Assembly: GCA_934045905.1 (NCBI GenBank)
Contig: OW203771.1
Coordinates: forward strand, 2,852,001 to 2,916,000
Direction: 5' to 3'
DNA length: 64,000 nt
Source: Leuctra nigra
Taxonomy: Eukaryota > Arthropoda > Insecta > Plecoptera > Leuctridae
Shown piece by piece: positions 44,701 through 55,951 of the stretch. A model generated the notes under the pieces. That model saw nothing but the letters and a program-made list of their open reading frames with translations. It was not told where the DNA came from and ran no database searches. Position 1 is the first letter of the stretch. Each line of letters opens with the position of its first letter. The position numbers and the translations under genes are program-made.

Positions 44701-47700
44701 TGTTTTAAACCTTTTGTTGATTAAAAGTTGTTTACTTAGAATTAAATTTCGAATAGTCAGAATACATCGATTATTAGGAATTGAATGTCATAAAAACTTC
44801 GGTTGTTTAATCTTTGCTGACATGAAAACGATCCAACAATACAATTATTTAAACACTTTCTGTGATTCTCATGTTTTTGGTGATAATTTGACCCAAATGC
44901 GAGCCAGATTTTAAATCAGAATATTTATAATTCCATTGCTCAGTTTACACAATCCTCAACCATGACTGAAGAAAAATCTCTGTTCTGCATTTTAACCTTG
45001 TGAGTGATGACTAATTTAAGTCTCTGTTACAGTCTCGCTGGTCCAGATGCCGGACGTCCCCGCCTTCGATCTCGTTCCACCTCGCCTCGGTCCCTGGGAG
45101 CGCCCTCGACCCACCCCCAACAACAACAACTTCCAGAACAACCAGAACAACTTCCAAAACAACCCCAACAACTTCCAAAACAACCCGAACAACTTCCAGA
45201 ACAACCAGAACAACTTCCAGAACAACCCGAACAACTTCCAGAACAACCCGAACAACTTCAACAACCAGAACAACTTCAACAACAACAACAGCAACTTCCA
45301 CCGCAAGCCCCCGACGCCGAACCGCCGCCACGAGCACCTCCCCAACATCCTGCCCCAGTTCCGTCCCAACGCCAAGCCCTCCCACTACGGCCCCGGCCGA
45401 CAGCCGATGCCCTCGAGACTGCGCAACCGCAACGACGACGTCGACGAGCTGTACCCGCAGCCGCCGTCGGCGATCCTCAGGAGGCCGTTCATTCATCGCC
45501 GCGCGGGGCCCCACGTCGACGGCGCCAAGGTGACGACGCTGCAGATGATTCAACAGTTTCCACGGCAACCGCTGAAGCAGGAGGCTGAGAGACCCGTGTT
45601 TGTGGTCTACCCAACCAACACCAAGCAGGTAGAATATTCAAATATACAGAATAATCAGTTAGTTTAGAGTAGGCAGTGTTGAATCCAGATATACCTGGGG
45701 GGGGGGGGGGGGGGGGGGGGTCTCCCTCCCCCCGGCACACTCATATTGCAAAATATTATAAAATGAAAGATATTCTTGTATCAATACAATACAATTCTTG
45801 TAATCGATCAATAAAGGATCGATTGCAATCCTGCGCAATCTCACCTTTATAATTCGTATTTATCATCATCATCATCTTTATCATCAATATCATCATCATT
45901 TTGTACTTTAACTGCTTTCATTCTAATTCATAGCCATTTCTATAATTTATAATAATTCTAGCATTAATCATAATTATTATATTTACAATTTACAATACTG
46001 TTATACTGTGTCCTTGAGGCATCCATTTTATAATGGCAGTGTTTTAAATAAAGTTTTCTCTGTAGAAAAGTTATTTGAAATCTCTTGGTTAGATTAGAAT
46101 ATAGGTAATATAAATATTTTGTCGATTTTCGAGAAGGATTCGACTATTATAGCCCGATAGGTAGTTCAACATATTGGTATGTATATTGAATAGTTTGTCT
46201 GCTAGTTACGTAGTTAAAAAAAACACCAGCATCCAAAAACTACCCCCAAAATATGCCACCCCCAACTATTCAAGTGCCCCTCCCGAGAACAATTTCTGTA
46301 TTCAATACTTCTTTGTTGCTGAAGAAACAAGGTTGAAACAAAATAATAATTGGACTAAAATACCATAATCAGTCATCATCATCATCATCAGTTTTTACTG
46401 CTAGTCCATGGTTAATTTTTTATTGCTCAACGAAATTCACGAGACTTTTAGTGATTTTAAAAACAGCATTCAGACAAGTGTTTGTTTTATAACATACTTT
46501 CTGTTCTGTTGTGTGTTTTAAATTATAATGATTCTATATTGCATTTGGGGGTCTTCGGCCCCGTTGACAATAAATAATACATACCTACATAAACATCTGT
46601 AGGAAAACTTAATCAACATAATAGACTCGTTTTCTGGCTTTCCGTGTAACTGATTTTAATGTAAAAGCTCCTCTTAGAAGCAAAAATATCATAATTCATT
46701 TAATGTAACACAAATTGATTGTAGATTGTTTATAGGAGGAAGTAACTTATTTTATTTGTGTTCCTGTTCAGTCTGCCGACAAGGAGGTCGTCGTCGGCGT
46801 GCGCGGGCCGCACCTCCCCGTCCCCCCGCCCACCCTGGACGACTACCAGCACCTCAACCACCACCAGCAGCCACTCCTGCAGCCCGCCCGCGCCTCCACC
46901 ACTCGCCCGCCGCACAACGACTTCCCCTACGCGCTGGTGGAGCCCGAGGACGAGGACGACGAGGTCCCCACGGAGGCGGGGAACATCGACGAGAGGATCG
47001 AGGCTGAGGTGTACGACAATCGGCCCGACGTGAGTCCGTACCTGCAGGACTACATGCCGTTTGCGACCAAGACCCCCGCCGAGCACAAGAAGCCGATCAC
47101 AGTGGCGCAGAGTCTCTGGTCGCTGCTCAGCTCGCCACAGGTACAGACAAACCTCTCTCCTCGTTCCTTCTTCTACCCGTCGCCTTGCCATTACTCTTAA
47201 GAGGGCTGGGTAGTGAGTTTGACCTTGAAGAGTTTTTCAAACAATTTTTATCAATATCTTTTACCAAAGTAATGGTTAACAAAATAGGGCTTTGTACGAG
47301 TATTCAGAACAGTTCAATGAAAATAATTTCATAGTTTGGAATAAGTTATTAGTTGTATTTTGTCCAACTGATGTTTAGTGCCATAATTTTACTAATATTC
47401 GGGCACTAAACATCTGTTGGACAAAATAAAACTAATAACTTATTTCAAACTATGAAATTATTTTCATTGAACTGTACTGAATACGCGTACAAAGCCCTAT
47501 TTTGTTAACAATTACATTGATAAAAGATATTGATAAAAATCGATTAAAAACTCTTCAAGGTCAAACTCACTACCCAGCCGTCTTAAACAGTGTTGAGTAG
47601 TAACATGTTACTGGTAACATGTTCACTTTTTACGAGTAAAAGTAACTGTAACGTATTACTTCGAAAATATAGTACTTGTATTCGTCACATGTTACTTATT

Positions 47701-50700
47701 TTGGGTCACTTAACTGATTGTAACGTGTTACAAATTTATTTTATTTGCACAGAAAATCCAACTGTATACAAGCATAAAAGTCACTTTAGAAGGTTAAAAA
47801 TACAAAATATTTTCAAAATGCCATTTGGAAAGACTATTTTGCTGTATTTTCAACTTAGTTCCGTTAATTTCATATTTATTTGTGTATGATTTATAAGTGA
47901 CGTGACAGGTTTACAGTTTTTTTTAAATACAGTAACTGTGAAAGTAACCGCTGCCAATAAGCAAGTAACTGTAACTGTATCGGTGTTGAAATCAAGTAAC
48001 TGCCTGTAACACTGTTACCTATAATTTTGGACAAACTGTAACTTTCACACTGATATATTTTAAGTTAAGAGTAACTTTGCCAACACTGCTTTTAAATTAT
48101 TACAGGGTTAAACATAATTTTTCGGAAATTTACAGTTGATGAATTGAGCGATTTTGTTGGTAAAGGCTGAACCCCGTGATTTCCGTCCAAGGACATATTA
48201 ATGGAAGTTGCAATTAATCTGAGATCATCTCACCTCCACTTATCCGATGCTCTTCTGACATTTTATAGTAAACATATTTTTGAAAAACAAATCAGAACAT
48301 TGTACAGTTTCGAGGCACTCAGTTTTGTATTTATATCGAACTATTATTACTAGGAGATCGCAATTGCAATGCTCTGTTACCAATATAGAAGGTAATTTTA
48401 AACGGTAATTCAAAGAATGACATTGGTTGTAGCCATTGCAATGTAGTAATAATCAACAGTTTTAAATTTAGGGCCAGGTTTTCGCAATCCTCTTTAAACC
48501 AGTAGTTAAGTTTTATTTTAAGTGTTCGGTTCAGGCGCAGGGGGGGAGGGGGGAACGGACCCCCCTGTCTGGATCCTGACCCCCCCCTGCCAGAGATCCT
48601 AAACACCCCCAGATATCACCTCCAGATAAACACAAATGTTGATAATGAGATGCAAATATACACAGATTTGCTTCATTATGAGGTTGAATTCTCAGAGTTG
48701 TCTCAAGTTTTGCAAAACTAATTGAACAGAGGTGTGATCCAATGAGACAAGTAAATTACTAATTTGTCCAACATGATCATCCTCATGAATAACATTTAAT
48801 AATTATTACACGTTTAACCACACGTCTCATTTGCTTGTGAATTAATTCCTCATTCCTTTGAATGATCCAGCATTTGGCTCTGGTTTCTTATGTTGTTCTG
48901 ATTCTGTAACTAGAGGAGTATGAAAGCGGGGTGGCGTACGGTGTATTGCTTATTGCCTAACTGCAAGGGGATACCAAACCCCTTCCAGATCTATCTTATT
49001 GCTTATTGTTATTGCTTTTGCAACCATTTTAAAAAATCGATTCATACTCGATTATCTTTTACTATAATTCAAAAATATCCCTGCGGGGCTATTGAAAATG
49101 CTATAAATTAACAATATTAACAGATTATATTGCATTTTGTCTAAATTTTCCCCAAGAATATTAAATATCTCACAATTTAATTTTTTTTTGAAAAGGATGC
49201 CAAAACAGCGTCGAATTTGATTATTTTTTTTACCAAAAAATCAAAAAAAAAACCTGCGGGGTGATTGGGGGTTCTATATATTTTTTTTCACAACACACAT
49301 CCCTTCATATCATCCTGACTCCATGGAAGTTTTCCACAGAAACCTACATTCTCTATAAAAACAATTTGTCTTAAGTTTCCACAGAATATTACATCAAATA
49401 TTTAAAATGTCTTTGAAAAGAATGAGAAAATAGCTTCGTATTCGATTCTTTTGTATCAAAAATTAAAAAAAGGCCCAGTGGAGCTAATTGGGGGGCGACC
49501 CCCCCAGACCCCCTTGTAACGGTGCACGTCCTTTTCCTGACATCCATCGATCCCCGATAATTTTGACCCCCCACTCAAAATAAAGTTCCTACGCGCCTGG
49601 ATCGGTTGATGAAAATCAAAGGTTGTTGCCATGGTAATATAGTCCTATACTGTTTAAAATTTAGCCGAGTATTGAAAGACCGGTCCTTAAGCCCCATTTA
49701 CACGGTGCAACTTCTTGTACAACTTCTGTACCACACTTCTGTGCCACACTTCTTGAATGGAAATTAGAACATGTGTTAAGTTCTGTGACAGAAAGTTGCG
49801 TCGTGTTAATACAAAATTGTATGAAAAATGGGAATGTGACACAGAAGTTGTTCAAGAAATTGCACCGTGTAAATGGGGCTTTAGAAGAGAAATGCAAATT
49901 GAACCTAATTGCGACATTTGATTTTAGGAGGCGAAGATCCTGTCAAAGCCCAAAGAAGACCAGATCTCCGTGACCTTGAAAACCGTCGCCCCGACGCTGC
50001 CCACGACTCCGACGCCCGACAGCGGCAACCGACAACAAGCCGTCGTCGGCTCCGGCGGGTCGGAGTTCACCCTCTCCGCCGTCATGCACACCGTGCCCCA
50101 GGCGGGGAACCCCGTCCGACCTCCGAGCAACCACAACGCGCCCAGTCGCCCGCCCGCCAATCACAACAACGGCGACGACGTGATCGCGAGTCACAACTTC
50201 CAGGCGCCGTTCATGGCGAGCACGAGCGTCGACTCCTCGCCGGTCAGTCAGGGCTGGAACATCGTGCCCGAGGACGGCAGTCCCGAGAACAAGCTGGAGA
50301 ACAAGGTGAGGGACAAGGTGAGGGACAAGGACAAGGTGGGGAACAAGCTGGAGAACAAGGTGAGGGACAAGGTGAGGGACAAGGACAAGGTGGGGAACAA
50401 GGTGAGGGACAAGGTGAGGGACAAGGACAAGGTGGGGGACAAGCTGAAGAACAAGGTGAGGGACAAGGTGAGGGACAAGGACAAGGTGGGGAACAAGGTG
50501 AGGGACAAGGTGAGGGACAAGGACAAGGTGGGGGACAAGCTGAAGAACAAGGTGAGGGACAAGGTGAGGGACAAGGACAAGGTGGGGGACAAGCTGAAGA
50601 ACAAGGTGAGGGACAAGGACAAGGTGAGGGACAAGGTGAGGGACAAGGTGAGGGACAAGGACAAGGTGGGAGACAAGCTGAAGAACAAGGTGAGGGACAA

Positions 50701-53054
50701 GGTGAGGGACAAGGACAAGGTGAGGGACAAGGTGAGGGACAAGGTGGGGAACAAGCTGGAGAACAAGGTGAGGGACAAGGTGAGGGACAAGGACAAGGTG
50801 AGGGACAAGGTGAGGGACAAGCTGGAGAACAAGGTGAGGGACAAGGTGAGGGACAAGGTGAGGGACAAGGTGAGGGACAAGGTGAGGGACAAGGACAAGG
50901 TGAGGGACAAGGTGAGGGACAAGCTGGAGAACAAGGTGAGGGACAAGCTGGAGAACAAGGTGAGGGACAAGGTGAGGGACAAGGTGGAGAACAAGGTGAG
51001 GGAAAGGTCGACAAAAATTATAGTGGCTCCACCGATTGATATAGTAAAACATTTTTTGTGTGAAATTATTTCATTTTAAAAAACTTTTTACAGCATTTCA
51101 ACTATATTTTGTAGACCATTTTTAATTGTTATCAAGCTTGCAACGCCTGTCTTATACTGAGTTTTTAATTTTATGTCATCAGAGAGTGAAAAAAAACTTT
51201 AACATATGACTGAGCAATAACAAAGTAATGTTAAATTTTTATTTCTATAACTTTAAAACTAGCACACGGTGGTATGGTTTTTAATTTATACTTTGTTATG
51301 TACATCTGTCCATAAAATGTCTTCTTAAATCTAGGACAAAATGTATATCCAGAAGGTAAAATGAAGTTGCCAAAAGATAACATGGGGTAAACTCAATTTA
51401 TCACAGAAACTATACGTTTTTTTACTCTTTTGTTTAATTTGTCGAGGGATTGTGTATGCGATGATTCATTTAGTACCTACTAAAACAACTTATGATTGGA
51501 GACAATGTCGCGATGAGTTGAGCTAAGCCCGTATCCCACGGAGAATGAATGGGCAGATTAACGATTAACGGAACGCACACAGTGTGAGGAAAAGTAATGA
51601 GGGCAGTAAAGTATGTCGCACCGTGTGAAATAGAAAATGTCCTATATCAGGCTAGATAAGATTGCACAGAGGAAATGCAAAATATATTCACCACATCTGC
51701 CATGCCTGTGGAACTGTCAACCACTGATAGGATTTTGTCTCTTGAATGCATCCGTAAGATAACACAGTCGCAAGAAATGAGGACGGATTAAGGCCGATGC
51801 ACAATTGACGCGGACGTACGACGGAGACGGATACAATGTTAAAGTCGTCGTCCGTCCGCGTCCGATTGTGAACAGCCAGATTGAATATGTCATACCTAAC
51901 ATCATATCCGTCTCCGTCGTCCGTCCGCGTCGTCCGTCTGCGTCAATTGTGCATCGGCCTTGAATCCATTCGTCCCGACCAATGGATCCATTCAATCTCC
52001 GTGTGATACGGACTTAAATGGGGCTGTGCTTTATGCTCCTGCGTTTATATATAAACACTTTTTTGAAAATACCGCCCTAAAGGAACGTCACTATAGCGAC
52101 ATTTCAATTATAAAATGGATAAGGATGCCCGCAAAATTAACCAATTTAGTTTAGATTTCAGCCGGTTTCACCTGGGACCAAGGTAATTAGATCTTGACCT
52201 GGGACACATGGGCGTCCGCAGGATTTCTGTCAGGGGCGGGGGAAAGCAAAAAAAGCATTTTTCCCCCCACCCGGCCACGGAGGGCGTTTTTTTACTCTTT
52301 GAAATCAATTTTGAGACGTTATGGGGTGTATTTGTTGAATATTCAATATTTTTTATAATTTTACACTTTGGGGTGGTAGGGGCATGGACCCACTTTGCCC
52401 CGCAGGGCATTTTGTCGTGATTTGACACTCTGAAATGAGTTTTATTGAGTTTTATGTTCACAAATTAAACAATACGTAAAAAAAAATCCTGACATCCAGA
52501 GGAGGGGCCAAGCCCCCCCCCCCCTCCTCCCCCTTCGCCTATACTGGGCCAATATGATGATGTCCCACTGCTTCTAACTTCTCTCCATTTATTTATTTTA
52601 TTTATTTCATAAGCCTTTTTTCCACATTACAATAAAAATTATACAAAATTTACGAATGTATAAAAGTATAGTATATATAGTATAGTATAGTATAGAAGCT
52701 CAAACCAGTATAGTATAGTATAGTATAGTATAGTATAGTATAGTATATATAAAAGATTAAAAACAGGTATCTAGGCAACGCGGCCTAAATTGCGAAATTG
52801 ACGCTTGCAAATTGCGTAACTTTCAGTGAACCGGAGATGATGAAAAGAGCAGACAACACACTGGCGTATTCCGTAACTCTCTAGTTGCCTACAACATAAT
52901 ATGATCCATGCCTCAGGTGGACGGCCCCGAGAAGTCGCCCAACTTCGACTTCGAGAACTTCAAGCCCCAGCTGTTCGGCGGCTTCAAGCCCATCTACTCG
53001 ACGCAAGAGGAGACCAAACACACCACCGAGAGAGAGGAGAAGAAGCTGCTCTGA
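41799..53054 (+). CDS. Secreted mucin-like low-complexity protein, five coding exons (~1390 residues)
   Basis: Exons: 41799-44490, 45033-45628, 46772-47140, 49928-50305, 52917-53054; borders and phases agree. The start MRSPALLLLLFWLRASAAQS is a signal peptide. It is followed by an acidic stretch, ~12 KPSEYKPISYEE-type repeats (to about residue 200), two Thr-rich mucin-like blocks, an EPPR/EPVR region (about 710-790), an Asn-rich NNFQNN block (exon 2), and a C-terminus with FDFENFKPQLFGGFKPIYS then EEKKLL. No transmembrane segment is seen. I do not recognise the family; extracellular matrix, cuticle or gut-lining roles fit the composition but are inference. The exon-4 end is uncertain: 50305 is the first of many identical in-frame donors. 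A poly(A) signal AATAAA is at 53419-53424. Upstream non-coding exon(s) were not located. Confidence 0.75.
45110..45300 (+). repeat. Coding tandem repeat AACAACTTCCAGAACAACC (Asn-rich)
   Basis: Units of 18-30 bp encoding NNFQNN(P/Q) are repeated about eight times within exon 2 of the secreted-protein gene. High identity between units suggests recent expansion and likely length variation. Confidence 0.9.
45640..46771 (+). other. Intron with a poly-G tract
   Basis: No second gene is seen in this intron (donor at 45629). A poly-G tract at 45698-45720 followed by TCTCCCTCCCCCC looks like a piece of the poly-C/G element family. Short CATCATC runs occur near 45860 and 46380. Confidence 0.5.
47201..47582. 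mobile_element. Palindromic TTAA-flanked MITE in an intron
   Basis: GAGGGCTGGGTAGTGAGTTT at the left and AAACTCACTACCCAGCCGTC at the right bound a ~380-bp hairpin. TTAA lies on both sides (47197-47200, 47583-47586). Same family as 9000-9318. It sits 56 bp after an exon end. Confidence 0.85.
47587..48115. other. Intron segment rich in GTAACTGTAAC-like motifs
   Basis: Multiple copies of GTAACTGTAAC/TGTTAC in both orientations between about 47590 and 48090 (starting CAGTGTTGAGTAGTAACATG, ending CTTTGCCAACACTGCTTTTA) suggest another hAT-type MITE (ends approximately CAGTGTTG...CAACACTG). Exact borders are not confirmed. Confidence 0.5.
48535..49605. repeat. Poly-C/G transposon family copy or copies in an intron
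   Basis: A G-rich/C-rich left part (48535-48600), several (C)CTGCGGGG motifs (49080, 49255) and the right end TTCCTACGCGCCTGGATCGG (49587-49606) match the poly-C/G family. The same TTCCTACGCGCCTGG wording opens each satellite unit at 20.3-22.8 kb. Confidence 0.5.
49687..49884. mobile_element. Short MITE 44 bp upstream of an exon
   Basis: GCCCCATTTACACGGTGCAA at the left is mirrored by TTGCACCGTGTAAATGGGGC at the right, with ACAACTTCTGT/ACAGAAGTTGT inside. The flanks are TTAA (left) and TTTA (right). It is ~195 bp and non-coding. It lies directly before the acceptor (ends 49927) of exon 4 of the secreted-protein gene. Confidence 0.75.
50281..51010 (+). repeat. In-frame 12/18-bp minisatellite made of repeated 5' splice sites
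   Basis: Units GGTGAGGGACAA (12 bp) and an 18-bp form with an extra GGACAA, plus GGTGGGGAACAAGCTGGAGA spacers, fill ~730 bp. AAGGTGAGG, a strong 5' splice-site nonamer, occurs about 35 times. All units are multiples of 3, so each GT falls in the same codon phase as the donor at 50306 and the frame (KVRDKVRDKDKVGNKLENK) stays open until a stop ending at 51079. The array therefore overlaps the exon-4/intron boundary of the secreted-protein gene. Confidence 0.92.
51080..51523 (+). other. Intron, nothing further recognised
   Basis: AT-rich intron sequence after the read-through stop; no repeat or RNA gene is evident. Confidence 0.4.
51524..52016. mobile_element. MITE with a second MITE nested inside
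   Basis: Outer ends: TAAGCCCGTATCCCACGGAG at the left, and on the right the complement of TAAGTCCGTATCACACGGAG (about 24 of 30 terminal bases agree). Inner element 51791-51960: AGGCCGATGCACAATTGACG mirrored by CGTCAATTGTGCATCGGCCT, with CGTCCGTC-rich arms. Neither has coding capacity. Confidence 0.7.
52209..52545. mobile_element. Poly-C/G transposon family copy
   Basis: GGGCGTCCGCAGGATTTCTG at the left, a GCCCCGCAGGGCA motif, and CCAAGCCCCCCCCCCCCT at the right. It matches the split element at 18633-19913 in layout and wording (TTTGAAATCAATTTTGAG, ATTTTGACACT). Confidence 0.6.
52670..52752 (+). repeat. TATAG pentanucleotide microsatellite
   Basis: Two runs of (TATAG)n, interrupted by GAAGCTCAAACC, lie ~165 bp before the last exon of the secreted-protein gene. 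Confidence 0.9.
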
Positions 53055-54950
53055 TGCGACAGACAGAGACGGCGATACTTGCAACACTTGCGATTGAAAG
53101 AAGATGAAGCGATTCCAGACTTCTTGCTCATTTCCTTTCTTCACCAGTCAAACAGAAGGTTGTGCTGCTGATCACTTTCTGCTCAAGAAATGTTTCAAGA
53201 TTAAGAATCAAAATATTATGAAGTATTCATTAACAAAGCTCAAACCATCGCTGTAATTGTCCTTTTGATTTTGTTAGTAGATATCTTGAAATCCCCCAAA
53301 GTGGTGCAAAGCTCTCTTTAGACCGTTTTAACTGGCGGAGGCCGGAGGCCATACAAAACCACCAATATAATATAAATTAGGTACATTGTCCTAAACCAAA
53401 CAATTGGAATAATGTTGTAATAAAAAATATCGTCCCCCCCCCCAGCATTTTACCACACTGAAAAAAGTCACTTTTTACAGTGACATTTTTTTAACCAAAC
53501 CTGTTTATTTCAGTGTCATAGTTTTGTTCATTTTGTGATAAATGTGTAAAAGTTGTCCAAATACCCAACCGATCTGTTTGTTTGGACAGGAGCCGTTATC
53601 CCGCCTTCACAGAATTTATATTTAAGAATGAATCTCAAATTATCCAGGTAAAATAGACTACTGAATTGTTTGGATTCATCGGTTAAAGTTTGGATGCTTC
53701 CAAATATCTCAAGTATTATTAAGCTCAGTTTGTGACGACATTTAATCGTTCACCAATAAAATTTGGTACTCGAAAAAAAAGAATTGGCTGCTTGTAAGGT
53801 TCCTCATAGACATATATATGGGTTCCTTGACAATCAATCCTCGTTATTATCAATGAAATAAGAGCTCACTTACTAGGATGCGTTAACACAGCCTTTATGG
53901 GATGATGCCATCAAACCTTTATCAGACAATCCTTTTCTTTTCGAGTACCTACCGATTTTTATTGGTTTGAGTGAACATAGATCCTGAGGCTTACGTTATA
54001 TTTGTGTAATTCTGCCGCAGTAATAATTAGCTGTAACTTCCAATTACTTCTCATGCATTTACGTTACTTTAATAGTGAGTCCGCGAAATATCTGAGGTTT
54101 TATTATTTTAAGAACAAGTTTTTTTTTATAATAGTGGAGATTACTGTATTTGTATGGATGTTATGAATAATTAGGTTTAATGTACCTCAAAAGTAGTGCA
54201 ACAGTTTGCTGTTATTTATTACACAATGTATTTATTAGAAATGCTGCATGTTTCGACGTTCTGAAGCCCAATAATACAGGGCCGTATCTGTGATTGATTT
54301 CCCATATAGATACTGCTCTTTAATGCCGGGCTGAAATATTGAAACATTCGAGTATTTGAACCTCACAAGTGACAGTCAGATAATTTATGAATATTTATTG
54401 AAATCTAATCATAGCTAGTTTAGTAGATAATCAATAGAGTGTTTAATTAAATTATTATTTTCTAATGCACAAAAAGGATTGTTTTGATGTGAGTTTCTGA
54501 TTTGTTCCTTCCTAATGATCCATTTATCATTGAGAATTTATAGTGAAGTGAGGAAACGTTTCAAAATAATAGGCACTACAACATTTTTTTGTATATTGTT
54601 TTCTTCAAGTAACAATTTAATTACAATGTAAAACATGTCAATCTTCATATAATAATACAAACCAAATATGAATACATATTTAAGAGAATAGTGCCCATGA
54701 GGTTAAAATGAGCAGTTTGAGGGCATAGATATGTAAAGTAGTTGAAAAATTCTTGAAAAAACTGACTGTTGTTTGCTTTATACTATGCTGTTACTGTACG
54801 CTGATTGGATTTACAATTAAAATTTATAATATCCAGCTCTGTAATTGGCGGCCTAGAGAATTCAGTATACTCTGTTTTAGATATAAGGGTTTAGTGAATT
54901 ATATATGCATTAAATCGTCATATTAAGACACATCTCTCATTATAAAGATG
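53055..54950. other. 3' UTR of the secreted-protein gene, then gene-free sequence
   Basis: AATAAA at 53419 probably ends the transcript. The segment 53785-53945 is a dispersed repeat also found at 3684-3836. The rest (to about 54950) is AT-rich without recognised features. Confidence 0.5.
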
Positions 54951-55004
54951 CCTCAGTAGTGTCAACTGGAATCAGGTATCATAGATGGCTTGACCACAAG
55001 GCCT

Positions 55005-55262
55005 ATTCTAGAACATTTTCCCATTCCATTTCTGATGGAATTTGGTCACGGCCAGAAGGATTAACATTGCAAGAAATCGAATTCCATCAGAATTGGGAAT
55101 TTAAAACTTCTAGAATAGGACCCCAGGAGACCTATTCTAGATCGTTTTCCCAATTCCATTCTGATGGAATCCGGTCACGGCCAGGAGGATTAACATTGCA
55201 TGGATTCCGATTCCAGTGGAATTGGGAATTTAAAAGTTCGAGCTATGGTTCTAGCCTTCTTA
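55005..55262 (+). repeat. Dispersed repeat in two tandem copies
   Basis: GCCTATTCTAGAACATTTTC ... GGTCACGGCCAGAAGGATTAA ... AATTGGGAATTTAAAACTTC is repeated at about 55125-55250 with small changes. Each copy has complementary halves (CCATTCTGATGGAAT / ATTCCATCAGAATTGG), so each is a small palindromic element. Related relics occur near 11470 and 31525. Confidence 0.65.
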
Positions 55263-55512
55263 CCTCTATGGTTCTAGAGCTCCAGGTGAGTCCAATAGCA
55301 GAGGTAATTAATATCGGGAGTATCGAAACGCTGCAGCTCTCATGCTAACTCGATTGAGCCGCGAAGTGCGAAGTAACTCAAGATCTGGTCACCAGAGTGC
55401 AGGCAAAGGCAATGCTCACTCTATTGATCGACGCTGACATGTGGCGCTTGGCGGCGCCTGGCGGACGTTCCCGGTACCCTAATGTTTAATTGTTTGTCCG
55501 TCTACCGGCTTA

Positions 55513-55951
55513 GAGGACACATTATTCATCCGATCAATCTGACATTTTGCACACATGTAAAGAGGCAACTAGATGGTATGCTGAGTGAATGTTGTTGAGA
55601 AATTCATCATAATGATTAAAATTTAAAATAAATGTGTCTGATTGGTTGAAACTCTAAAATAGTCGATCAAGTTCAATTTTGCAAGCACATTTTGCAAGTT
55701 TTAGCCGAATCCTCTGATTTTTTTTTTATTTAAAAGTATCTTCTCATTGTTTGAAAATTTGTGACAGGTTTGAAGCGTCTCAACATCTATATTGGCAACA
55801 GTGTAAGGAGTAAGGACTAAGGTGAAGGGTTTGACGAGTTATAAAACGATCAGGTAATTTGCTTATTATTAAATACATATTAAATACATCTAGTTGCCTC
55901 TTTACATGTGTGCAAAATGTCAGATTGATCGAATGAATAATGTGTCCACGA
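55513..55951. repeat. Inverted repeat pair (~62-bp arms)
   Basis: ATCAATCTGACATTTTGCAC plus CACATGTAAAGAGGCAACTAG at 55513-55575 is mirrored at 55888-55951. Arm wording is close to interior sequence of the Helitron-like family (TCTGAAATTTTGCACACATG). The right arm touches the truncated start of the reverse transcriptase relic. Confidence 0.75.

Noticed and set aside
49909..51052. Long open frames in other frames and on the minus strand across the donor-site minisatellite
   Set aside because: Any 12/18-bp repeat without a stop gives open frames in several phases. Only the phase joined to 49928 and 52917 is supported by splice sites.
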